Positions 6,481 to 13,187 of a DNA stretch of 13,574 bases are shown piece by piece. The notes under the pieces are model-generated. The model searched no databases, was not told where the DNA came from, and worked only from the letters and a program-made list of their open reading frames with translations. A program made the position numbers and the translations under genes. Position 1 is the first letter of the stretch, and the number at the start of each line of letters is the position of its first letter. This DNA is from Candidatus Nitrosopumilus sp. (GTDB taxonomy: Archaea; Thermoproteota; Nitrososphaeria; Nitrososphaerales; Nitrosopumilaceae), in NCBI GenBank assembly GCA_022758935.1, contig JAEMQG010000049.1, positions 1-13,574 of the forward strand, written 5' to 3'.

Positions 6481-7869
6481 ATGTCAAAACTAGCTCCTCT
6501 TCCTCCAGCTCCTATTCTGATGATCTGTTTTGGTCATTGTGGTATTGGTCTTGGTGCTGAATCATATAGACGATTGTTGCTCGATGTAGGGGCTGATCCA
6601 CTAAAGCCAACACTGAAAAACTCAAAAGATGAATCAAGGGTTCTAAAAAGATACGGAAGCACCATTCTGAGGATGCCTCCTTCTTATGGTGATGGTGAAA
6701 TACCACTTATTCCGCGGGCATTACTTGTGGATTTAGATCCAAGAGCTGCAAATCTGATTTTACAATCATATCCAGACCTTTTTGCACTGCGTGATCAACA
6801 TGTAATCCATGGTGCGGGTGGGGCGGCAAGAAACTGGGCAGAAGGAAAAACAAGATTTGCAGAAGAAATGAAAACTAAAATAAATATTAAAAAACAACTA
6901 TCTGTGATTTCTCCTGAACCCGTTAGAGGATTTGTTGTTCCATTTGCAATGGGTGGAGGAACAGGAAGCTCATTTTCAAGTGCATTTATAGAGTATATTA
7001 AAACAGAATCAAAAGAACATGCTACAATAGCAACCTTTGGTTTGCTTCCTGAATTTGGTTGGGATCCAGTTATTTTTGAAGCCGCTGCAATTAATATAGT
7101 GATGAATTTGGAATATCAAATAAAGTACAGTGATTGTTCTATTCTTGTTTCTAATAAATCGCTGAGACAACTCGCACATCATCATGATAAAAAATTACAA
7201 AAAGTCCCTTCAATTATTGATGACCTTCCAAAAGAACATGAGGTAGGTTGGAAAGATTACAAAGGAATGAATTTGATAGCTGCAAATACTATCTCGATGT
7301 TCATCTCATCATTTGCAAGGGAAACCGAATGGGATATGTCTAATTATCGTACGTGGCTTGCAACAAAAAAACCAAAATTTGCAATACCCTGGATTATGCC
7401 TGTCAGCCCATCTGAAAGTCAATGGGGAAAAGATATGCTTTCATCAACAAAAAATAACACAATGGAGGATATTCTAAGTAAAATGGGTAAGAAAGAAGAT
7501 GCACTCCTCTTTGACATTGATGAAAATGACATTCGAAACAATGGCGGTTCTAGAGACTCGTGCTGCGTGTTGGTGAAAGTAAAGGGAGAATTTGACATCA
7601 AAGAGCGGGAGGCAATTAAAAGAGTCATCAAAGATAAATTTAACATTGAAGAAACTAGAATGATATTTGTAAAAATACCAATAATGGATGGAGAACAAGC
7701 AAGTATAGCTGCCCTTGTAAATACAAAGGCGATTGGACCAAAAATCTTAGAAATTGCCAAAGAGGCAGAAGAGGCATGGGATGGTTACAAAGATGAATAT
7801 GGCAGATGGGGACTTACCACTGAAGAATTTAAAGAAGGCCTAATGGACGTGGTCCATCAGTTTAGCTAA
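6481..7869 (+). CDS. Tubulin-like protein of the tubulin/FtsZ superfamily (artubulin candidate)
   Basis: This is a 462-residue protein of tubulin length (about 450; FtsZ is shorter). Signatures in order: T1 loop G18-HCG21-IGLG25, aligning with tubulin GQAGVQIG; IPRALLVDLDP (77-87), aligning with VPRAILVDLEP; GAGGAARNWAEGK (111-123), the T3 region, aligning with GAGNNWAKGH; T4 phosphate loop GGGTGSS (158-164); FE200 of the T5/ribose region; N225 and N264, at the guanine-contacting Asn positions of tubulin; and a C-terminal acidic helix region. These are tubulin-type, not FtsZ-type, patterns. The T7 catalytic loop (tubulin GxxNxDxxE) is not conserved: ETEWDMSNYRT (281-291) occupies it. Artubulins have been described in Nitrosoarchaeum, while most Thaumarchaeota carry a divergent FtsZ; I cannot exclude that this is the latter. 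It forms an operon with the coiled-coil gene 4 bp downstream. Confidence 0.88.
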   Translation: MSKLAPLPPAPILMICFGHCGIGLGAESYRRLLLDVGADPLKPTLKNSKDESRVLKRYGSTILRMPPSYGDGEIPLIPRALLVDLDPRAANLILQSYPDLFALRDQHVIHGAGGAARNWAEGKTRFAEEMKTKINIKKQLSVISPEPVRGFVVPFAMGGGTGSSFSSAFIEYIKTESKEHATIATFGLLPEFGWDPVIFEAAAINIVMNLEYQIKYSDCSILVSNKSLRQLAHHHDKKLQKVPSIIDDLPKEHEVGWKDYKGMNLIAANTISMFISSFARETEWDMSNYRTWLATKKPKFAIPWIMPVSPSESQWGKDMLSSTKNNTMEDILSKMGKKEDALLFDIDENDIRNNGGSRDSCCVLVKVKGEFDIKEREAIKRVIKDKFNIEETRMIFVKIPIMDGEQASIAALVNTKAIGPKILEIAKEAEEAWDGYKDEYGRWGLTTEEFKEGLMDVVHQFS

Positions 7870-7873
7870 AGAT

Positions 7874-8419
7874 ATGGCAAATTTTGAATTTCTTGAATCT
7901 CTTGCAATCGAAATTAAAGAAAATAGAACAAAATTGTATGACGTAGAAGATTCCTTGTCTGGTGTGAATGTGCAACTACACGAAATTCCTTTGAAACGAA
8001 CAACTGAATCTACATTTGCAAAAATGATTGGTATTGGCTACAACGATAAGATTGCAGAACTTGAAAAAGCAAAAGAACAACTTGAAAGAACTATGGCTGA
8101 CTTAAAAACCTCCATTAGTAAAGACACTGATACTTTTATCTCTGAGGTAAGCTCGCCACACCTAATTATTCCTCTTGAAGAACACCCTGTTATAATAGAT
8201 GGAAAGACAATTTACAAGTATCGAGGTGGGGCTAAATTCAAAAATCTTTTTGAAATACTTTGTGAAATACTAGGTCGTAGCTCACCACTAGTTGTGAAAG
8301 ATGTAATGCTATCTCCAACTGAAATCACAATAGCTGTAAAAGATGAATTTGAAGCCAAACAAAAATTCATCAATAGTTTTAATGAAGTTCAAAATACCCT
8401 ATTAATAAAAAAAAAATAA
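7874..8419 (+). CDS. Unrecognised coiled-coil protein paired with the tubulin-like gene
   Basis: This is a 181-residue, soluble, charged protein that I do not recognise. Residues 1-40 are a charged helical region; 57-91 are a strong coiled-coil segment with heptad-like hydrophobics (KIAELEKAKEQLERTMADLK at 59-78). Residues 97-175 are a compact alpha/beta part with predicted strands (HLIIPLE, PVIIDGKTIYKY, EITIAVKD) and a helix (FKNLFEILCEILG). There is no signal peptide or membrane helix. The ATG is 4 bp after the tubulin-like stop with no separate promoter, so the two are co-transcribed and probably translationally coupled. A partner, regulator or filament-binding role for the tubulin-like protein is inference from this arrangement only. 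It ends in a lysine run, IKKKK-like, at TAA 8417-8419. Confidence 0.8.
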   Translation: MANFEFLESLAIEIKENRTKLYDVEDSLSGVNVQLHEIPLKRTTESTFAKMIGIGYNDKIAELEKAKEQLERTMADLKTSISKDTDTFISEVSSPHLIIPLEEHPVIIDGKTIYKYRGGAKFKNLFEILCEILGRSSPLVVKDVMLSPTEITIAVKDEFEAKQKFINSFNEVQNTLLIKKK

Positions 8420-8635
8420 CCTGATTTTGTGTTTGTTTCATTCTTTTGTACCTTGAATTGTTGTTCCTGTTAATAATAGTCTAAATTTACAATCTAGTTT
8501 ACAGACAAGATAAAATGTTAATGATAATCTAAATCAAAGAAATCAACCATTATGTCTTTTTTAAGACTTTTCTGTACATTGAGATAGTGATTCCAAATAA
8601 TGTGTTCATCGTATGAGTTGAATGATGTGTGATCA

Positions 8636-9910
8636 ATGTTGAAACCTAATAGAAAATGGATGTTTTTCATATTGCCATCTAGCATAGCTGCAGAAGGACT
8701 CCATATTGTTATTCCATTGTATGTCCTTTTTCTCGGCGGTACCGTGGTAGATGTAGGGATTGTCATAGGATTACATTATGCATTATCGTCATTTGGGTCA
8801 GTTTTTTGGGGTAAAATTATTGACAAATACCATGTAAAGAAGGCTATACTTTTTATCTGCTTTTCAGCAATTACGATTTGTAGCATACTGTTATTTTTTA
8901 CTACTGCTTTGAATTTTGTCTTTATAATTTCTTCAATTGCAGGATTTTTCATCATTGGGAAAAATCCGGTTACACAAGTTTTGGTGATGGAATCTGTGTC
9001 AAACAATCAATGGAGTAAATTATTTACACAAATTTCAATTCTTAGTAGTTTTGGAAGTCTCACTGCATTTTTAGTGGGTTCAGTGTGGGACACGTTTTTT
9101 GATCTCAGTCCGTACTTTCTTTTTTGTGCCACCACCAGTGCAATTGCAACAGTACTCAGTATTAGAGTAGGAAGTAAAAGCATCATAGAAAGACACACGA
9201 TAGTACAATCGATACACGGGATAATGCATATTTTCAATCAGAATCGACTAAATTTTCAGATGATATTTACTAAAATTCCACATCTTCATGATTTTAAGCC
9301 AATTATCTCGATTTTTCAAAGAAAAATGTCTCATGAAATAGGACTGTTATTTTTGACGAACTTTTTCTTTTACTTTGGAAGTAATGTCTACTTGACTGCA
9401 TTTATCCCATTTCTAAAAAAATTTGATTTTACTAATTCTGAAGTTTTTTTGGTTTATATGGTTCAAACAGCAGTGTTACTGATAATTTTCTTTTTTATCC
9501 CACGTTTAATTTCCATAATAAGTGAGGAGCGCGCAACACAGTTATCTTATTTGCCACGAGTTTTGGGAATTATTACGGCAGCATCTATAATTCCTATTGT
9601 GACTGGGGGTGATTCCCTTTTAGTTGCAATTATTTCATCATGTTTGATGGTTACAGCATTTTCCATTTTCAGTGTTTCCAACTCCATGATTATTTTCAAA
9701 TCCATCCCAAAGGGATTTGAAGGAACGTATCTTGGTGTTAATAGCTTCATGATGGGTTTAGGGATATTCTCTGGGGCGTTAACTGCCGGGTTTGTTTCAA
9801 ACACTGTGAGTTATCTGGCATCATTTACTATAGCCATAGGTGTTATTTTATTTTCATTAATTATGTTTAGACTTTATTTAAAAAACAGATTATCCCACAG
9901 AATCATTTAA
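8636..9910 (+). CDS. Major facilitator superfamily transporter (12 TM)
   Basis: This is a 424-residue polytopic membrane protein. About twelve hydrophobic helices are split into two halves by a basic central loop (about 180-235, rich in His/Lys/Arg). The signature loop between helices 2 and 3, G59-KIID63-KYHVKK, matches MFS motif A (GxxxD[RK]xx[RK]). Overall it resembles drug or small-molecule efflux MFS proteins, but no substrate can be inferred. The ATG at 8636 is chosen because a short basic N-terminus (KPNRK) is followed directly by helix 1. GTGATC lies two bases before the ATG as a possible ribosome binding site. It is 216 bp downstream of the coiled-coil gene, so membership in that operon is uncertain. 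It converges on the PEFG-protein gene 87 bp away. Confidence 0.9.
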   Translation: MLKPNRKWMFFILPSSIAAEGLHIVIPLYVLFLGGTVVDVGIVIGLHYALSSFGSVFWGKIIDKYHVKKAILFICFSAITICSILLFFTTALNFVFIISSIAGFFIIGKNPVTQVLVMESVSNNQWSKLFTQISILSSFGSLTAFLVGSVWDTFFDLSPYFLFCATTSAIATVLSIRVGSKSIIERHTIVQSIHGIMHIFNQNRLNFQMIFTKIPHLHDFKPIISIFQRKMSHEIGLLFLTNFFFYFGSNVYLTAFIPFLKKFDFTNSEVFLVYMVQTAVLLIIFFFIPRLISIISEERATQLSYLPRVLGIITAASIIPIVTGGDSLLVAIISSCLMVTAFSIFSVSNSMIIFKSIPKGFEGTYLGVNSFMMGLGIFSGALTAGFVSNTVSYLASFTIAIGVILFSLIMFRLYLKNRLSHRII

Positions 9911-9997
9911 AATAATCACCTAACTGTTTTCTTCCCCCAATGAAAACAAATTCGTACAAAGATATTTGATGAAATTCTGTATTTTTGAAAAATTAAT

Positions 9998-10804
9998 TTA
10001 ATATCTTGGAAAAATACTAACTCTCGACTTTGCAGAAATTGCAATTATTGATATAATTGCTACTGTTAAAATCATGACTGCAATTGTTCCAAACTCTGGC
10101 ACAACTACGCCCTGGCTTATCTCAACTTTAATAGAATTTTTATGTTCTGAGAATATTCCTTGATTGGCAGTAATTGTATACATTCCGTCTTCTTTCCATA
10201 ATGGTCCACCAGTTGTCATTTCAAGTGAAAACTCTCCATTTGCTTTAGGTGTTATTTGCGCAATTGACACCAAGTTTCCGCTAGGTGCATTCACCGTAAA
10301 TGTAATGTCTGTTTGAGTTGTAGCTGTATTTCCAACCACTTTGATTTTATTATCCCCAAATACAGTTTCCGCCGAAAGACTAATTGCACTTTCTCCCTCT
10401 TTGCCTATTTCTGGTTTAGGCAATCCTGATGAAGTACCTGTAGGGGATTTTAATTCGCCAACCACTTTGAATTTTATCTGTGCTGTTTTTTCTGTATCTT
10501 CATGACTTGCAATTACGGTGTATGTTCCTTCCTTGAAACTTGGGAGTGTTGGGTGAATCAATCGTTTAAACTCACCATCGCTACCAATGGGTAATTCTGG
10601 GGCATAAACAATTTCTCCATCTGGAGCAATAACTGTCAGTTTAACTGGCTTAAATATGGCGACATCTGAAATTTTGCCAAAGACTAATACTGAATCAAAA
10701 GATTTTATGTTAGTCTGAGCGGTGCTTAACTCTATCATGGGTTCTGCAAAGGCAGATATCGGAATTGATAATGCTACTAATGCTAGTATTGCAATCTTTA
10801 GCAT
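9998..10804 (-). CDS. Secreted Ig-like surface protein with PEFG-type C-terminal sorting signal
   Basis: This is a 268-residue exported protein. Residues 1-20 are a signal peptide (KIAILALVALSIPISAFA, cleavage likely before E21). Residues about 25-115 and 142-231 are two beta-rich Ig-like repeats that match each other: VKLTVIAPDGEIV...GEFKR...EGTYTVIA in the first, ITFTVNAPSGNLV...GEFSL...DGMYTITA in the second. The C-terminus is the tripartite PEFG-CTERM pattern: P236-EFG239, a hydrophobic helix (240-257), then a basic end with K259 and R261. In Thaumarchaeota such tails are thought to be recognised by an archaeosortase-like transpeptidase; none is encoded here. The protein is probably cell-surface or S-layer associated. 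It is monocistronic, with its own promoter. Confidence 0.9.
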   Translation of the reverse strand: MLKIAILALVALSIPISAFAEPMIELSTAQTNIKSFDSVLVFGKISDVAIFKPVKLTVIAPDGEIVYAPELPIGSDGEFKRLIHPTLPSFKEGTYTVIASHEDTEKTAQIKFKVVGELKSPTGTSSGLPKPEIGKEGESAISLSAETVFGDNKIKVVGNTATTQTDITFTVNAPSGNLVSIAQITPKANGEFSLEMTTGGPLWKEDGMYTITANQGIFSEHKNSIKVEISQGVVVPEFGTIAVMILTVAIISIIAISAKSRVSIFPRY

Positions 10805-10824
10805 ATTTTAATGATAAATTATCT

Positions 10825-10831
10825 GTATATG
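10825..10831 (-). promoter_or_regulatory. Putative TATA box of the PEFG surface-protein gene
   Basis: On the minus strand CATATAC is centred about 24 nt before the ATG at 10804, with no Shine-Dalgarno between. The spacing fits a leaderless transcript. Confidence 0.35.
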
Positions 10832-10996
10832 AATTCTCCTGTGTATATCTATTATCCAATTCTGATCTCTGTAAAAAAGAAACAACTTACAATAAAAAAT
10901 TTACTAGATGTATAAAATTAATTTTTCTTCTTCGTTCTGAGTGGATTTGATGAATAACATGAAATGTATATGTTGAGGGCTTTCTAGCTGTACAAA

Positions 10997-11388
10997 TCAT
11001 TTTACCTGATACAAAAAGCGACATCGCGGTATTTGGATCAATTTGCCGGCGAGTCGATCTTGAAACTTCTTTTCTACATCTTCTAAATCCTGATCTTGAT
11101 TAATTGTTGTAGTAGCAACTACCTTCTCAATACAAAGTGGATAGAGAATACTGGGGTCTAATCTCCAATCTTATTGAAGGGATGATCTGTGATATCCTGG
11201 TGTATGTTGGCATATATCTCTTGCTTGAATGTGAGGTCACATCTATAACATTTCCATGATTTCATATTAAATAGGCCATATCTTTCGAATATAATGACCG
11301 CGTAGGATTCATTCATATCAATGATCAGTGTAATTCACTTTTCAAGATATCTGGGCTCAAATACCTCTGAAAATTCAACTTTTGTAGA
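10997..11388 (-). pseudogene. Probable decayed C2H2 zinc-finger protein gene
   Basis: The minus strand shows protein-like sequence spread over three broken pieces. First, 11388-11338 reads STKVEFSEVFEPRYLEK and then meets TGA (11335-11337). The same frame continues at 11334-11161 with ITLIIDMNESYAV and a finger C-x2-C-x12-H-x5-H in WKCYRCDLTF...NIHQDITDH, ending at TAG 11158-11160. A second frame (11170-10997) has no start codon and reads DWRLDPSILYPLCIEKVV, a charged helix, then CRFLYQVK and a stop. Loss of one base near 11171 would join the last two pieces. Thaumarchaeota have many small finger proteins of this WKC..C.LTF type. The alternative is an intact 52-residue finger gene at 11158-11316 starting at ATG 11316. 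No clear TATA box is found. Confidence 0.45.
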
Positions 11389-11718
11389 TTAAATTTTTTT
11401 TATTGCTTGATATATCTGTGTATGCCTCAACTAATATTTTCAAATCGCTGTATGTCTTTTTTCAAATTCAAAGGTTTTTTACAAAAACAAGAAAAGCAAA
11501 GATAAAATTCTGAAGAGATCTCAAACATGGCAATCAACTGTATTTTATGGCATCCTAAATTCAATTGCAGAAGATCGGATAAACAAAAAAGTAAGAGTGT
11601 AAAAATACAATGTTCTACATTGCTTAAATCATATCTACGTATTTTTACCAAATCTGAAACCAAATTAAATTATTTTTTAATTTCTTTCTGATCTGGTCCC
11701 CTAATGTTTACATAGTAA
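11389..11718. other. Intergenic stretch upstream of the MscS-type gene
   Basis: This is AT-rich sequence with no gene that I accept. Frames are open on both strands over parts of it, including a plus-strand ATG at 11452 reading MSFFKFKGFLQKQEKQR before TAA and continuing open afterwards. None has convincing composition. It may hold the remains of another small gene next to the zinc-finger remnant. The right end merges into the promoter of the channel gene. Confidence 0.4.
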
Positions 11719-11730
11719 GATATAATAAAT
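11719..11730 (+). promoter_or_regulatory. Putative TATA box of the MscS-type gene
   Basis: GATATAATAAAT is centred about 29 nt before the ATG at 11754, with no Shine-Dalgarno between. The spacing fits a leaderless transcript. Confidence 0.5.
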
Positions 11731-11753
11731 CAAATAATTCATTTTACAGAGTA

Positions 11754-12677
11754 ATGCAAGGCTCAAAAAATTATTTACTAATTATTATTGCGCTCTCGTT
11801 AGTTCTAGTTAATTTTAACTCTGTATTTGCACAAGAAAATTTCTTTGAAGGTATTTACAATCCAACCACTGATGCACTAAAAGAATTTGCTGTTAGTGTT
11901 GCAGATAGTACTCCAAAAATAATTGCCGCCATAATTTTGCTTGTAATTGGTCTTATTGCTGGAAAAATTGTAAGCAGGGTGACTGCCAAAGCTGTAACAA
12001 ATATTCTTCAAAAAACGGGTCAGAAAAATGAAGCCCTAAAGATTGGTGAGGAGATTAACAGTAAATTTGATTCTGTAAAGCTAATTTCATCAACAATTCG
12101 TTGGTTCGTCTATCTGTTTTTCATAGTTGCAGCAGTTAATGCATTACAGTTTGAGCAACTTACAACAGCACTGACAAGTCTTTGGTTTTGGGTTCCTAAT
12201 CTTCTTGCGTTTGTATTAATTGTTGTAATTGGTTCAATTGTTGTCAATTTTGTTGCAAGATGGTTAGAGAGTCAACTATTACATCATCGCATAGGTGGCC
12301 ATAAAATTATACTATCTGTGATAAAGGCCGTTATTTACAGCATCATCTTTGCAATAGGCTTCACACAACTTGGTGTTGGTGAAACTATAATTCCAATTCT
12401 AGTGTCTGCATTTTCATGGAGCATAGCAATTGCCATAGGTGTATCAATTGCCATAGGATTGGGATTTGCATTAAAAGACATCATTCCAGCTTCAATCATG
12501 GGTGCCTCAAATCAGCGTTCTATTCTTAAAGTTGGACAAAAAGTCAAAATTGGAGATGTTACTGGTACTATCACTGCATCACATCTGCTTCATGTAATTA
12601 TAACCAATGAAAAAAATGAGAGTGTGGTAATTCCAACAAAAACAATGATGAATCAGACTATAATTATTTTTAATTAA
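11754..12677 (+). CDS. MscS-type mechanosensitive channel, short form
   Basis: This is a 307-residue membrane protein. Residues 1-26 look like a signal peptide or first membrane segment (cleavage possible after VFA). Membrane helices follow at about 54-76, 112-133, 146-169, 186-206 and 212-238. The glycine/alanine-rich helix AIAIGVSIAIGLGFALKDIIPA is the pore-lining segment of MscS-family channels, and residues 256-300 (ILKVGQKVKIGDVTGTIT...VVIPTKTMMNQ) are the conserved beta-domain with the VIP...N signature. It stops directly after the beta-domain, so the C-terminal alpha/beta cage of E. coli MscS is missing; such short forms are known. The role is osmotic pressure release or ion conductance at the membrane. 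The ATG at 11754 fits the TATA spacing. It is a single-gene unit. Confidence 0.9.
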   Translation: MQGSKNYLLIIIALSLVLVNFNSVFAQENFFEGIYNPTTDALKEFAVSVADSTPKIIAAIILLVIGLIAGKIVSRVTAKAVTNILQKTGQKNEALKIGEEINSKFDSVKLISSTIRWFVYLFFIVAAVNALQFEQLTTALTSLWFWVPNLLAFVLIVVIGSIVVNFVARWLESQLLHHRIGGHKIILSVIKAVIYSIIFAIGFTQLGVGETIIPILVSAFSWSIAIAIGVSIAIGLGFALKDIIPASIMGASNQRSILKVGQKVKIGDVTGTITASHLLHVIITNEKNESVVIPTKTMMNQTIIIFN

Positions 12678-12986
12678 ATTTTTTAAAACAATATTTTTTG
12701 TAGTCAAAATTATGAAATCTTATTTCTATAAACCCAAAATACTCTTCTGTTATCTATAAATGGTTTATTAAACAATACGTGATTATTCCATAATATTTCA
12801 AAAATGATTTTGATTACTTCTGGATAATTTTTAAACTATGAGTTTAATAAAAATAGATTTAGAAAAACAGAATTGGAATAAGAGTCTATTTCACAATAAC
12901 TGCTTTCATTAAACATTTCTAGTATTTCTGCTTTTTACTTGTTGTCATGCTAGATGAAATTTGAGATTTTATATATCTAGAATAAT

Positions 12987-13007
12987 TTATGATATATAAT
13001 ATCATAA
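12987..13007. repeat. Perfect 9-bp inverted repeat
   Basis: TTATGATAT and ATATCATAA are perfect reverse complements separated by three bases. The element could be an operator for a dimeric regulator or a cruciform-forming site; no flanking T-run suggests a terminator. It lies between convergent genes. Confidence 0.6.
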
Positions 13008-13083
13008 GGGATACGTGTTTCATGTTGCATACTTGATAAAATTAATCAAATTACTTAAGGAGATCAAAGAGTAAATGAGTCGT

Positions 13084-13102
13084 TCACTTAAGTGACCTTT
13101 TT
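13084..13102 (+). terminator. Palindrome followed by a T-run
   Basis: TCACTTAAGTGA (13084-13095) is a perfect 12-bp palindrome, followed by CC and then TTTTT (13098-13102). It could form a short hairpin before a T-run on the plus strand, about 400 bp past the MscS-type gene. Archaeal termination relies mainly on the T-run, so this is only a candidate. Confidence 0.3.
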
Positions 13103-13187
13103 GAATTGTCTTTCTGTTTAAAATAATTTCCAGTCAAATATGCTTCTGAAGTTTTAAAGAGTATGACTTTCCTTACGTCATTATCTT

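Larger units (their letters stand above)
12678..13187. other. Intergenic stretch with palindromes, no gene found
   Basis: About 510 bp of very AT-rich DNA separate the MscS-type gene from the partial gene at the right edge; these two genes are convergent. I find no reading frame of useful length on either strand. Two palindromes are listed separately. A good AAGGAG (13056-13061) is followed by ATG at 13076, but that frame reads only six codons. Confidence 0.55.

Noticed and set aside
7419..7760. Minus-strand frames opposite the C-terminal half of the tubulin-like gene
   Set aside because: Two overlapping antisense frames have biased composition, while the plus strand shows collinear tubulin similarity.
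8518..8766. Minus-strand frame across the start of the MFS transporter
   Set aside because: It is antisense to helix 1 of a well-supported membrane protein and has no features of its own.
11427..11663. Minus-strand frame of 78 codons upstream of the MscS-type gene
   Set aside because: It is rich in Leu, Cys and Phe with no domain pattern; the opposite strand is equally open in parts. It looks like chance in AT-rich DNA.
13056..13096. Tiny gene with AAGGAG and ATG at 13076
   Set aside because: It has six codons only, and the spacing from AAGGAG to ATG is too long.
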